Below, one piece after another: positions 19,915 through 31,239 of a DNA stretch of 64,000 nt (position 1 is the first letter of the stretch; every line of letters starts with the position of its first letter). The position numbers were made by a program, and so were the translations under genes. The notes below the pieces were generated by a model. That model had not been told where the DNA came from. It made no database searches and worked only from the letters and a program-made list of their open reading frames with translations. This DNA is from Marthasterias glacialis (Eukaryota; Echinodermata; Asteroidea; Forcipulatida; Asteriidae), in NCBI GenBank assembly GCA_911728455.2, contig OU452235.1, positions 7,258,090 through 7,322,089 on the forward strand, given 5' to 3'.

Positions 19915-22900
19915 CTGAGGGTGAAAAAACAGGATTTTTCTGTAAAGAGCATAATTATGGTAATCGACGGCTACAGACTTTGTAAGTCTCGGCGTATTCT
20001 TTTTTTCTTCAGACGTTAACAGAACAATGGCGCTATATTTCATAGAATTCTGCCCAGTAATTATGAGCTGCATGTACAGAATTCCCCGGTAAAGCCCCAG
20101 CTCAACGTTGGTAAGAAAAAAAACCCATAAGTTTTCACAGATTTCCATACACCTTACATGATATAAAGATAATGATGGTAGACAACTTTCCTTGAAATAT
20201 TTCTGCCTAAAGTGTTTTCATCGTTTTTAAATATTAAACGAAATAAGACCCCAAATTAGTTTTCGTTTCCTTGAGAAAAAAACTTTGCTGAATGCATGTT
20301 TACAGTTTTCTCGCAAAGGAAACAACAAAATGAGCTGACATTTTCACAGGTTAGTTTTATTAGAGATATCTGGATTGGTGAAAAGAAAGGAATCTTTGGC
20401 AGTCAGCTTACCAATGTTGAGCTGGGGCTTTAAGTAAAGCAATGGAATTGGGCTTAGTACGGTTCTAAGACCGTCAAGACTCGCTCTATGTAGTGGATCA
20501 TTTTGGGTTCCCATGTACATTGCTTAGACGCGTGTGAATAAAACAAATTCGCGCCATTGCAGTGTTCTTAATAGACCTTTCCCATGAAATATGTAAATTG
20601 GACATCGCGCGTGCGCACTTACATTTTGGTTGGCAAAATTTTGGGAACTCTGCCCCCTTTTGCATGGGACTGATGGGCGCGTGACGCGTACGCGCTTTGT
20701 GCGTCTGCTTTGTGCACATTTCAATGGCGTTTGCCAACTAACAGGGTCTGTACGCATGCGTGAATACAATTAGCATAATTCATGGAAAAGGTCCATTACT
20801 TTGTGTGATTCAATGTAATACATGAAATTACAAATCTGCACAAAATTTGGGCTCAATCCGTGGTCTGAATCAGGAAAAAATAGTGGAAAACCATGCACAC
20901 TTTTCAGCATGTAAAAACATTGTACTTAATTTCGATTGCTACAACCGAAGTTAAATGGGGATCTTTAAATGCTATTTCCACGACATTGACATTATTCCAG
21001 ACAGAGATATTTGGAAGTTTAGTACTGGTATAAACATCATTATCAGTAAGCTTTCATTACTGATACTAATGGAAAAATATCGATGGATACCAATTCTGTA
21101 TTGTACCTTTAACGTTCGAATACACGAGAGCTTGCACAGTCTATCGATTGAGGTGACAATCTGTCTCACAAGCAGATCCTATGAAGTGGTTTCACAATAC
21201 AGTTTGATGGCTCATTTATAATGGTTTGATATTATAAATGGAACATAATAGTTTTTTAAAAGTCTGTTTTGAGTTATTATTTGTTAATTTATCCCTCCAA
21301 ATTTGCATTGCACATTTCGTTATCGCCTGATGGCGCGTTTTTTAAAAGTTTTGTTTTGACGTAGACCGATGCACTGAATGAGAATGCACAGGCAGTGACA
21401 ATGCACCTTGTAGACCATTTCAACTCTGGTAAAAATGCAGCTGTCCAAATTCGTGGGTATTTTTGGTCTGATGGAAATCCATGCAGACTGAAAATAAACC
21501 CTGAAAAGACTGAAAAGTGTTGCAACCAACAATGATGCACACCTGATGGCATTTTTTCATCTAACAAAAATCCAAATATAAAAAAAAAAAAAAAAAATGT
21601 CCAGAGAAACTAAGCGCATCGAGTTACATTATGGCTGCACGTTGCATCACATCCACACGCATCGATCGCCTCACACCGACCGATGGTGCATTATTCCTTA
21701 GTATATTGTTATGTTGCAAACACCATATTATAAGGTTCAAGATTATCATGTGCTTATTAGTATCCGCAATTCGGAGCCACAAAATAGAAACCAAAAAGTG
21801 TCAATAAATCTCTGCGTGGGTGGCGCTGATCTGTTGATGAATCACTCTGGGACTTATTATCACGCAGAACATTCAGCTCACCTTTCCATTTCGAGTCTCT
21901 TGATAGCATCAGATGCGATTTTCTCATCACTGTGCAGGTGCTTCCAAGAAATACACAACTGCCCCAAATTCGTCAGCACCTCCATGACGCTCTTCAAACC
22001 CTCGGCTTTACTCAGTCGACGACCGGGATTCCCCGCCTTCTCCCACAGATGGATGGTGATCAACTCCAGAGGGTAGGACTTCTGGAGATATTTTGGGAGG
22101 AATTTATACGCCCAATACTTCACCAGGCGTATCAACTCCTTCACGTTACCGGGTTGTTCCCTGACGAACCTCACCTGATCCTGAACGAGCGAAGTCGAAT
22201 AATACTGCCTTGTTCCATGCCCGACGTCTAGCATAGCCCGGAACATGTGACGCACTGATGGAATTATGAACATGAACAAGCATTGATATTGAGTTGATGG
22301 CCGCTTTCTTGAGATGCGCATTAATTACCTAGCTGTAGTCAAACTAAAGACTACTATAAGACTAAACAATACTGGCTCAATGATTTGAATTGATCGTGTT
22401 TCCTGTCAAGATTAAAATATGTTAATGTATAGTGTTCTCGTTTCACTTGACGTCTATAGCATGGACCACAACAATTTCTCATCCTGAAAGAAAAAAAAAA
22501 AAAAAAAAAAAAAAACATGCACTGATATTTGATGGACGGCCAATCTCTGAAGATTAGAGAATATTATTTTTTTTAAGTAACTATTGGTAATCCATTCCTG
22601 CTAATTAATGTACTTTATGTATTTTAGATGTCTTCATTTTTTGTTAATTTTCTCCCCCCTCCTTTTTATGAGAATATCGGAAGAATTAGTTTACAACGGA
22701 TCTTTAACTTTATGTAGTTTTTCATACCAATATCGTCTTTTTAACGTTGTCATTTAAATCATTTCACAACTGTTATTGATTAATGTTTGTATTGTTTTTG
22801 TTTGCTCTCTTTTTATAGCGTTTGATAATTGTCTTTTAAATTCATTTTTTTGTGTAATCTGGTCGCAATTCGGTTGATGGCTGCAATGAATTTGAAAAAA

Positions 22901-25123
22901 AAAAAATAATAATTGCCCAAATGCAAGTATTTTAAATTGATCGTGATGTCCGCATGCAGTGATTATAGTTAACATTCACAGTAGTTTCGTGTTACTTACA
23001 AGACTGGTGAAACTGAACATTGTTTGTTGTCGGAAGAAGGTCGACGTCAATCAAACGTCTGCCGACTTTTATCTTGAACTTCACCACGTATTCATCGTGT
23101 ATTATATCTTGAACATCCGGAAGAAGTTCCAAAGTTGACGCTACATTGAAATTTATTTTCTTGATAGTTTTCTTATATTCATCTTTCTTAATTACCGCGA
23201 TGGGTTGAAGATATGGTTTGTTGACAAATGCAACCAGATCCACGTCTGAGAGCTCTTTTACCATAGTACCTTTTCCGAGCGATCCACCCTACGGATGATA
23301 CAAACAGCTGAACACAGTAATAATATTGATAACCAAAGCTGCAAACTGGTGATAGCCAATAAAAAAACTATTGAAGTTGTCTGCTAAGGTTCAATTTTGA
23401 ATTTACTAACCTTGACGACTTTATCAACATCAAAGTCAAGAATGTTAGAGGAGCAATGCTTGTGAACGTGTTTGACCACCTTGTCGATTGCTGATCGACA
23501 GTCGATGGCGAAGTCTTCCGTTCCAAGTTGTATGTGCTCGTTATACCAATACTCTAGTTTACCCGGAAACAAACACCAAGGTTCTTCTTCCTCCAATTTG
23601 GGTCCACCTCCAATAGAAAACAAGAAAACAGTGCACTCAAGTGCTTTGGCAATTTAACCCATCCCAAGCAAGCCTGCTAGCTCCTGTTAAATTATTTACA
23701 TTATTACTACTAGTACAAAATGCACCGAGAAACAAAAAAGAATGCCCAGATTATTGCAAAAGTACAGACAGTTCCGTCAGCATTTCACTTGTACAGAATC
23801 AACTACCTATACAGACACACATTAGTGTGTGGGTAATGGCCTCCAATTGTGAACCCACCTTCATCAACTCTTTGTCCTCAAAAACGTACACCTCATTGTT
23901 TTCCTTTGTGATAGCAATCGTCGACCTATCGTCCCTTTTGTTATAAGTCCTCGGTTTAAATGTCATTATAGTCACCACACACACACACACACACACATAC
24001 ACCTACACACATTTTCTTTTTAACGCCCAGTTTTGGGGACTCCCTCTTGTTCTATTATTCCCTTTTCTATTGAATAACCTTGTGGGGACAGGGTTTGACA
24101 AAGAAAAATGTTGCGCGGACCTTTGTTCCATTGTATAAATGTCCCCATAGCGGTGTGTGTGCCTACCAACACCTACATCCACACCAAATGTTTTTCTATG
24201 GTACAGACCTTTGTTCTCCCATTGTTTGGACATACTATTTTTTAACGACGTCTCCATTGGTTTTGTACACGAAACTTGCCAAGGAGTGTCCCTGGTATGT
24301 CTTTTTCCAAGATCCCTTTTGTTAAAGTCCTCGGTTGGAATGCGTAGACATGTACACACATGCACAAATTCTTTTTAACACCTAGTTGTGGAGACTCCCT
24401 ATAGTGGTTCTATTATTCACTTTTCTGAAGAGTCCCTCTGTGGGGACATGGTTTGACAAAGAAAAACGTTGGGGGACCTTTGTTCCATTGTCTAAATGTC
24501 CCCACAGCGGTGTGTGTGCTTGTCCACAACTCCTAGCCCCGAAAAGGGAAAGCATACTTATTCACAACTCATTATTTACACTAACAACAGATAGTATAAA
24601 GACGCTGCGCTGTGTCCTCAATAGACTGTAAGTCTCGCACGTATTCGAACATAAGGGTCCGTTAAAGCGCGCGATTTTGTTTCCTGTACATGCTACAGCA
24701 ATGTGTGTGGGACCAAAATCAAAAATATTCGAATACGCGCGAGACTTACACAGTCTATGTGGCTTTGGATTGCGTTCCCTTCTCACTTTGTGTGAAGGAA
24801 AATCAATGTTTGTGTTGAAGTATAACCTGACTCTCACCTGTCGAGGCTTCTGGGAAACCTTCAGGAGCACAATATGATACTTCTCTAGGGGCCCATGCAC
24901 TCGATGATGAAGATGGGTAACCGTGTCCTCTTGGAGCTTTAAACGAGTCACCACTGTATCTTCTTGTCATCGGGGATTCCTCTTTTTCTTTTGGCTCTAC
25001 CATCTTGACAGCAGCATATGTTGTTAGGGCAGCTGCACCAAGTGCTGCACCAATCTTCAAGCCTGTCCAAAGCCACGAGCCCGATCCTTCATCATCCTGT
25101 TGCTTCTTGCCCCCTGATGCCAT
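19836..25123 (-). CDS. 2'-5'-oligoadenylate synthase-like gene, five exons, 398 aa, with N-terminal hydrophobic segment
   Basis: OAS enzymes are double-stranded-RNA-activated nucleotidyltransferases that make 2'-5' oligoadenylates from ATP. Exons, in transcript order: 25123-24838, 23607-23411, 23288-23000, 22227-21882, 19914-19836. All junctions are GT-AG and phase-compatible (1197 coding bases). Family marks: GGSLGKGT (residues 162-169), the DVD aspartates D176 and D178, third aspartate D244 in DVDLLP, the helical core LIRLVKYW and LELITIHLWEKAG, and LDPVNPTFNV near the C terminus. A Gly/Ala-rich hydrophobic stretch (residues 17-39) then about 65 low-complexity residues precede the domain; vertebrate OAS1 lacks this. 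The ATG has an in-frame TGA 9 bases upstream. AATAAA (minus strand) lies 30 bases past the stop. The C terminus is shorter than in vertebrates, and a further exon is possible because CAG/GTATAG resembles a donor. Confidence 0.88.
20092..20430. mobile_element. 339-bp MITE with 24-bp TIRs, TA target
   Basis: AAGCCCCAGCTCAACGTTGG... at 20092-20115 pairs with 20407-20430 with one mismatch. TA flanks both ends (20090-20091, 20431-20432). It lies in intron 4 of the OAS-like gene and has no coding capacity. TA duplication fits Tc1/mariner-type targeting. Confidence 0.75.
20571..20796. mobile_element. 226-bp MITE, TIR ATRGACCTTTYCCATGAA, TA target
   Basis: ATAGACCTTTCCCATGAA at the left end pairs with the reverse complement of TTCATGGAAAAGGTCCAT at the right end. 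TA flanks both ends (20569-20570, 20797-20798). The interior is rich in CG-containing words (GCGCGTGCGCA, CGCGTACGCG), unlike its AT-rich surroundings. It lies in OAS-like intron 4. Confidence 0.72.
20799..21364. other. Intron 4 sequence, nothing further recognised
   Basis: AT-rich intron of the OAS-like gene between the MITEs and the antisense ORF. No RNA gene or transposon end is seen. Open frames here have no recognisable domain. Confidence 0.5.
21365..21597 (+). pseudogene. Antisense coding-like fragment with poly(A), possible 5'-truncated retrocopy
   Basis: On the plus strand, after TAG at 21362-21364, a frame opens with protein-like composition (AVTMHLVDHFNSGKNAAV, then IRGYFWSDGNPCRLK) and ends at TGA 21533-21535. 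About 40 bases later an A tract begins (21577-21597). A stop plus short 3' UTR plus poly(A) suggests a truncated processed copy of an unidentified mRNA inside intron 4 of the OAS-like gene. It could instead be the last exon of a plus-strand gene. I do not recognise the protein. Confidence 0.35.
21882..22227 (-). CDS. OAS-like gene exon 4: OAS1-C domain
   Basis: Starts after CTAG with two bases that complete a tyrosine codon. It encodes YYSTSLVQDQVRFV, NVKELIRLVKYW, LELITIHLWEKAG and LGQLCISWKHL, the core of the OAS C-terminal domain. Donor is AAG/GTGAGC, phase 2. Confidence 0.92.
22486..22515. repeat. Poly-A tract in intron 3
   Basis: An A run of nearly 30 bases within intron 3 of the OAS-like gene. 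No retroelement body is recognised beside it. Confidence 0.8.
23000..23288 (-). CDS. OAS-like gene exon 3: catalytic core
   Basis: Encodes the nucleotidyltransferase signature GGSLGKGT, the metal-binding pair in ELSDVDLVAF and the third aspartate in LIDVDLLP. The intron before it is only 122 bp. Donor is T/GTAAGT, phase 1. Confidence 0.92.
23411..23607 (-). CDS. OAS-like gene exon 2
   Basis: Acceptor TTTTCTATTGGAG, donor AAG/GTTAGT. It encodes residues 97-161, ending DVDKVVK, which runs directly into the GGSLGKGT motif of exon 3. The vertebrate OAS N-terminal lobe has the equivalent VSKVVKGGS. Confidence 0.85.
23930..24540. repeat. Diverged direct duplication in intron 1, with (CA)n
   Basis: Two copies about 358 bp apart share TTTTGTTA(A)AGTCCTCGG, CTTTTTAACRCC, TTTGACAAAGAAAAA and ACCTTTGTTCCATTGT followed by AATGTCCCC (24118 and 24476). 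The first copy contains a CA/AC microsatellite (about 23973-24000). It is intronic in the OAS-like gene. Confidence 0.75.
24622..24757. mobile_element. 136-bp foldback/MITE-like inverted repeat
   Basis: TAGACTGTAAGTCTCGCACG... (24622-24649) pairs with the reverse complement of 24728-24757, allowing a 2-bp and a 1-bp indel. The ends are TA, compatible with a TA target. Intronic, no coding capacity. Confidence 0.6.
24838..25123 (-). CDS. OAS-like gene exon 1: hydrophobic N terminus
   Basis: The start context is AACAATGG. It encodes a polar start, then WLWTGLKIGAALGAAALT and following residues as a single membrane-helix-like segment, then Lys/Glu-, Ser- and Pro-rich linker. The donor is CAG/GTGAGA, leaving one base; exon 2 supplies two, restoring a glycine codon. 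Linkage to the OAS domain rests on this phase match and on the lack of another start, so it is slightly less certain than exons 2-4. Confidence 0.75.
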
Positions 25124-25509
25124 TGTTACTCAGTCACTTCCTGTGCACTGCATGAAACCAAAGTTTAGCAATTACCGTTCTATCCTCTCCCGAATGAAAT
25201 TTTACACGCGATACATTGTATTCGTGTCTATGAAGGATAGCAAGTCTCGTCGTTTAAATTATTGAATTCATGTAATCCACGTCAAAACTGCACACCACTT
25301 TATAGATTAATTTTGAAAAGAATGAGCCGTTTCATCCATTTCACCTGCCACGTAATAAGTAAAAAAAAGTAAACAATGAACAATTTATTTGTGATAGTTA
25401 CAACTCATAATAATAATAATAAGAATTGTCATTAGCTGCCTCATAAGCTATTTCAGAGACAACAAGGTTCTTCCTCCTTAAAGTTTGAACGAACTCGGTG
25501 GGCAGACCG
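25124..25509. other. 5' flank of the OAS-like gene, no promoter motif identified
   Basis: This stretch should hold the 5' UTR and possibly the promoter of the minus-strand OAS-like gene. I see no convincing TATA box or interferon-response-like element. A short ATA-type microsatellite lies at 25408-25422. Confidence 0.4.
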
Positions 25510-25609
25510 NNNNNNNNNNNNNNNNNNNNNNNNNNNNNNNNNNNNNNNNNNNNNNNNNNNNNNNNNNNNNNNNNNNNNNNNNNNNNNNNNNNNNNNNNNN
25601 NNNNNNNNN
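25510..25609. other. Assembly gap (100 N)
   Basis: Exactly 100 N, probably a default scaffold gap of unknown true size, separating gene-bearing sequence from the satellite array. Confidence 0.99.
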
Positions 25610-26663
25610 ACGTCCATATCACCCTAAAAAAAATTATGGATTTACACAAGTTTTATACTGTTGGAAAGCCCTACTCAAGGGTTCCCGACTCATGGTAATT
25701 TTGTAACTGTGGCTACAATTTATGTGAAGCAATCGTCAAGAGAGTAGGGGTACTACCCTCATCAAATTAGCCTTCAGGGATGCCTATTAACCATGCACAA
25801 GGAATATAATACCGAAAAATTGTTTGACAAAAATCATGCTCTATGTTTGACCATAACTCCGGAACTAAGTATGCCACAGAAACACAACTTGTACCTGGAT
25901 CTGCCTTAGATAGTCCTGAACCCGCAAATATCTTTTTTGGGGCCGTGCAAAATTTCCGTTATACCAAAAATGACCACCGAGCAAGCATGCCCCGAATTTT
26001 GTTCATACGAGTGTTCAACAGCATTTTTGCCCACAAAGCTGTCTCAGAAACAAAAACACAATATCAACGTCCATATCACCCTAAAAAAAATTATGGATTT
26101 ACACAAGTTTTATACTGTTGGAAAGCCCTACTCAAGGGTTCCCGACTCACGGTAATTTTGTAACTGTGGCTAAAATTTATGCGAAGCAATCGTCAAGAGA
26201 GTAAGGGTACTACCCTGTTCAAATTAGCCATCAGGGGCTGCCTATCAACCATGCACAAGGAATATAATACCGAAAAATTGTTTGACAAAAATCATGCTGT
26301 ATGTTTGACCATAACTCCGGAACTAAGTATGCCACAGAAACACAACTTGTACCTGTATCTACCTTAGATAGTGTTGCATCCGCAAATGTTATTTTTGGGG
26401 CCGTGCAAAATTTCCGTCATACCAAAAATGACCACCGAGCAAGCATGCCCCGAATTGTGTTCAAACGAGTGTTCAACAGCATTTTTGACCACAAAGCTGT
26501 CTCAGAAACAAAAACACAATATCAACGTCCATATCACCCTAAAAAAATTATGGATTTACACAAGTTTTATACTGTTGGAAAGCCCTACTCAGGGGTTCCC
26601 GACTCATGGTAATTTTGTAACTGTGGCTACAATTTATGTGAAGCAATCGTCAAGAGAGTAGGG

Positions 26664-29600
26664 GTACTACCCTCATCAAATTAGCCTTCAGGGATGCCTA
26701 TCAACCATGCACAAGGAATATAATACCGAAAAATTGTTTGACAAAAATCATGCTCTATGTTTGACCATAACTCCGGAACTAAGTATGCCACAGAAACACA
26801 ACTTGTACCTGTATCTGCCTGAGATAGTCCTGAACCCGCAAATATCTTTTTTGGGGCCGTGCAAAATTTCCGTTATACCAAAAATGACCACCGAGCAAGC
26901 ATGCCCCGAATTTTGTTCATACGAGTGTTCAACAGCATTTTTGCCCACAAAGCTGTCTCAGAAACAAAAACACAATATCAACGTCCATATCACCCTAAAA
27001 AAAATTATGGATTTACACAAGTTTTATACTGTTGGAAAGCCCTACTCAAGGGTTCCCGACTCACGGTAATTTTGTAACTGTGGCTAAAATTTATGCGAAG
27101 CAATCGTCAAGAGAGTAAGGGTACTACCCTCATCAAATTAGCCATCAGGGGCTGCCTATCAACCATGCACAAGGAATATAATACCGAAAAATTGTTTGAC
27201 AAAAATCATGCTGTATGTTTGACCATAACTCCGGAACTAAGTATGCCACAGAAACACAACTTGTACCTGTATCTACCTTAGATAGTGTTGCATCCGCAAA
27301 TGTTATTTTTGGGGCCGTGCAAAATTTCCGTCATACCAAAAATGACCACCGAGCAAGCATGCCCCGAATTGTGTTCAAACGAGTGTTCAACAGCATTTTT
27401 GCCCACAAAGCTGTCTCAGAAACAAAAACACAATATCAACGTCCATATCACCCTAAATAAAATTATGGATTTACACAAGTTTTATACTGTTGGAAAGCCC
27501 TACTCAAGGGTTCCCGACTCACGGTAATTTTGTAACTGTGGCTAAAATTTATGCGAAGCAATCGTCAACAGAGTAAGGGTACTACCCTCATCAAATTAGC
27601 CATCAGGGGCTGCCTATCAACCATGCACAAGGAACATTGGGCCGAAAAGTTGTTTGACAAAAATCATGCTGTATGTTTGACCATAACTCCGGAACTAAGT
27701 ATGCCACAGCAACACAACTTGTACCTGTATCTACCTTAGATAGTCTTGCACCCGCAAATGTTATTTTTGGGGCCGTGCAAAATTTCCGTCGTACCAAAAA
27801 TGACCACCAAGCAAGCATGCCCCGAATTGTGTTCAAACGAGTGTTCAACAGCATTTTTGCAAACGAAGCTGTCTCAGAAACAAAAACACAATATCAACGT
27901 CCATATCACCCTTAAACAAATTATGGATTTACACAAGTTTTATACTGTTGAAAAGCCCTACTCAAGGGTTCTCGACTCATGGTAATTTTGTAACTGTGGC
28001 TAAAATTTATGAGAAGCAAACGTCAAAAGAGTAGGGGTACTACCCTCATCAAATTAGCCTTCAGGGATGCCTATTAACCATGCACAAGGAATATAATGCC
28101 GAAAAATGTTTGACAAAAATCATGCGCTATGTTTGACCATAACTCCGGAACTAAGTATGCCACAGAAACACAACTTGTACCTGTATCTGCCTTAGATAGT
28201 CCTGAACCCGCAAATATGTTTTTTGGGGCCGTGCAAAATTTCCGTCATGCCAAAAATGACCACCGAGCAAGCATGCCCCGAATTGTGTTCAAACGAGTGT
28301 TCAACAGCATTTTTGACCACAAAGCTGTCTCAGAAACAAAAACACAATATCAACGTCCATATCACCCTTAAAAAAATTATGGATTTACACAAGTTTTATA
28401 CTGTTGGAAAGCCCTACTCAAGGGTTTCCGACTCACGGTAATTTTGTAACTGTGGCTAAAATTTATGCGAAGCAATCGTCAAGAGAGTAAGGGTACTACC
28501 CTCATGAAATTAGCCATCAGGGGCTGCCTATCAACCATGCACAAGGAACATAATGCCGAAAAATTGTTTGACAAAAATCATGCTCTATGTTTGACCATAA
28601 CTCCGGAACTAAGTATGCCACAGAAACACAACTTGTACCTGTATCTGCCTTAGATAGTCCTGCACCCGCAAATGTCATTTTTGGGGCCGTGCAAAATTTC
28701 CGTCGTACCAAAAATGACCACCGAGCAAGCATGCCCCCGAATTGTGTTCAAACGAGTGTTCAACAGCATTTTTGACCACAAAGCTGTCTCAGAAACAAAA
28801 ACACAATATCAACGTCCATATCACCCTAAAAAAAATTATGGATTTACACAAGTTTTATACTGTTGGAAAGCCCTACTCAAGGGTTCCCGACTCATGGTAA
28901 TTTTGTAACTGTGGCTACAATTTATGTGAAGCAATCGTCAAGAGAGTAGGGGTACTACCCTCATCAAATTAGCCTTCAGGGATGCCTATTAACCATGCAC
29001 AAGGAATATAATACCGAAAAATTGTTTGACAAAAATCATGCTCTATGTTTGACCATAACTCCGGAACTAAGTATGCCACAGAAACACAACTTGTACCTGG
29101 ATCTGCCTTAGATAGTCCTGAACCCGCAAATATCTTTTTTGGGGCCGTGCAAAATTTCCGTTATACCAAAAATGACCACCGAGCAAGCATGCCCCGAATT
29201 TTGTTCATACGAGTGTTCAACAGCATTTTTGCCCACAAAGCTGTCTCAGAAACAAAAACACAATATCAACGTCCATATCACCCTAAAAAAAATTATGGAT
29301 TTACACAAGTTTTATACTGTTGGAAAGCCCTACTCAAGGGTTCCCGACTCACGGTAATTTTGTAACTGTGGCTAAAATTTATGCGAAGCAATCGTCAAGA
29401 GAGTAAGGGTACTACCCTGTTCAAATTAGCCATCAGGGGCTGCCTATCAACCATGCACAAGGAATATAATACCGAAAAATTGTTTGACAAAAATCATGCT
29501 GTATGTTTGACCATAACTCCGGAACTAAGTATGCCACAGAAACACAACTTGTACCTGTATCTACCTTAGATAGTGTTGCATCCGCAAATGTTATTTTTGG

Positions 29601-31239
29601 GGCCGTGCAAAATTTCCGTCATACCAAAAATGACCACCGAGCAAGCATGCCCCGAATTGTGTTCAAACGAGTGTTCAACAGCATTTTTGCCCACAAAGCT
29701 GTCTCAGAAACAAAAACACAATATCAACGTCCATATCACCCTAAATAAAATTATGGATTTACACAAGTTTTATACTGTTGGAAAGCCCTACTCAAGGGTT
29801 CCCGACTCACGGTAATTTTGTAACTGTGGCTAAAATTTATGCGAAGCAATCGTCAACAGAGTAAGGGTACTACCCTCATCAAATTAGCCATCAGGGGCTG
29901 CCTATCAACCATGCACAAGGAACATAATGCCGAAAAGTTGTTTGACAAAAATCATGCTGTATGTTTGACCATAACTCCGGAACTAAGTATGCCACAGCAA
30001 CACAACTTGTACCTGTATCTACCTTAGATAGTCTTGCACCCGCAAATGTTATTTTTGGGGCCGTGCAAAATTTCCGTCGTACCAAAAATGACCACCAAGC
30101 AAGCATGCCCCGAATTGTGTTCAAACGAGTGTTCAACAGCATTTTTGCAAACGAAGCTGTCTCAGAAACAAAAACACAATATCAACGTCCATATCACCCT
30201 TAAACAAATTATGGATTTACACAAGTTTTATACTGTTGAAAAGCCCTACTCAAGGGTTCTCGACTCATGGTAATTTTGTAACTGTGGCTAAAATTTATGA
30301 GAAGCAAACGTCAAAAGAGTAGGGGTACTACCCTCATCAAATTAGCCTTCAGGGATGCCTATTAACCATGCACAAGGAATATAATGCCGAAAAATGTTTG
30401 ACAAAAATCATGCGCTATGTTTGACCATAACTCCGGAACTAAGTATGCCACAGAAACACAACTTGTACCTGTATCTGCCTTAGATAGTCCTGAACCCGCA
30501 AATATGTTTTTTGGGGCCGTGCAAAATTTCCGTCATGCCAAAAATGACCACCGAGCAAGCATGCCCCGAATTGTGTTCAAACGAGTGTTCAACAGCATTT
30601 TTGACCACAAAGCTGTCTCAGAAACAAAAACACAATATCAACGTCCATATCACCCTTAAAAAAATTATGGATTTACACAAGTTTTATACTGTTGGAAAGC
30701 CCTACTCAAGGGTTTCCGACTCACGGTAATTTTGTAACTGTGGCTAAAATTTATGCGAAGCAATCGTCAAGAGAGTAAGGGTACTACCCTCATGAAATTA
30801 GCCATCAGGGGCTGCCTATCAACCATGCACAAGGAACATAATGCCGAAAAATTGTTTGACAAAAATCATGCTCTATGTTTGACCATAACTCCGGAACTAA
30901 GTATGCCACAGAAACACAACTTGTACCTGTATCTGCCTTAGATAGTCCTGCACCCGCAAATGTCATTTTTGGGGCCGTGCAAAATTTCCGTCGTACCAAA
31001 AATGACCACCGAGCAAGCATGCCCCGAATTGTGTTCAAACGAGTGTTCAACAGCATTTTTGACCACAAAGCTGTCTCAGAAACAAAAACACAATATCAAC
31101 GTCCATATCACCCTAAAAAAAATTATGGATTTACACAAGTTTTATACTGTTGGAAAGCCCTACTCAAGGGTTCCCGACTCATGGTAATTTTGTAACTGTG
31201 GCTACAATTTATGTGAAGCAATCGTCAAGAGAGTAGGGG
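26664..31239 (+). repeat. Recent 5-monomer duplication (2288 bp x 2)
   Basis: 26664-28951 and 28952-31239 are near-identical. They share monomer-specific variants in the same order, including TTTTGTTCATACGAG, GTCAACAGAGTAAGG, TTTTGCAAACGAAGC and CCGAAAAATGTTTGAC. The few differences include one extra C at about 28736 and ATTGGG versus ATAATG at about 27635/29924. Confidence 0.85.

Noticed and set aside
20498-20769. Overlapping minus-strand frames of about 80 codons
   Set aside because: They lie mostly inside the CG-word-rich MITE at 20571-20796, where stop codons are scarce.
21320-21500. Minus-strand frame as the terminal exon of the OAS-like gene
   Set aside because: It has a good acceptor and the right phase, but lacks the LDPx(N/D)PT motif. 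The exon at 19836-19914 has the motif, the same phase and a poly(A) signal. The alternative is kept only as a finding.
25398-25509. Minus-strand frame upstream of the OAS-like gene, ending in a tyrosine run
   Set aside because: The frame is truncated by the N gap, and the tyrosine run comes from an ATA-type microsatellite. No coding support.
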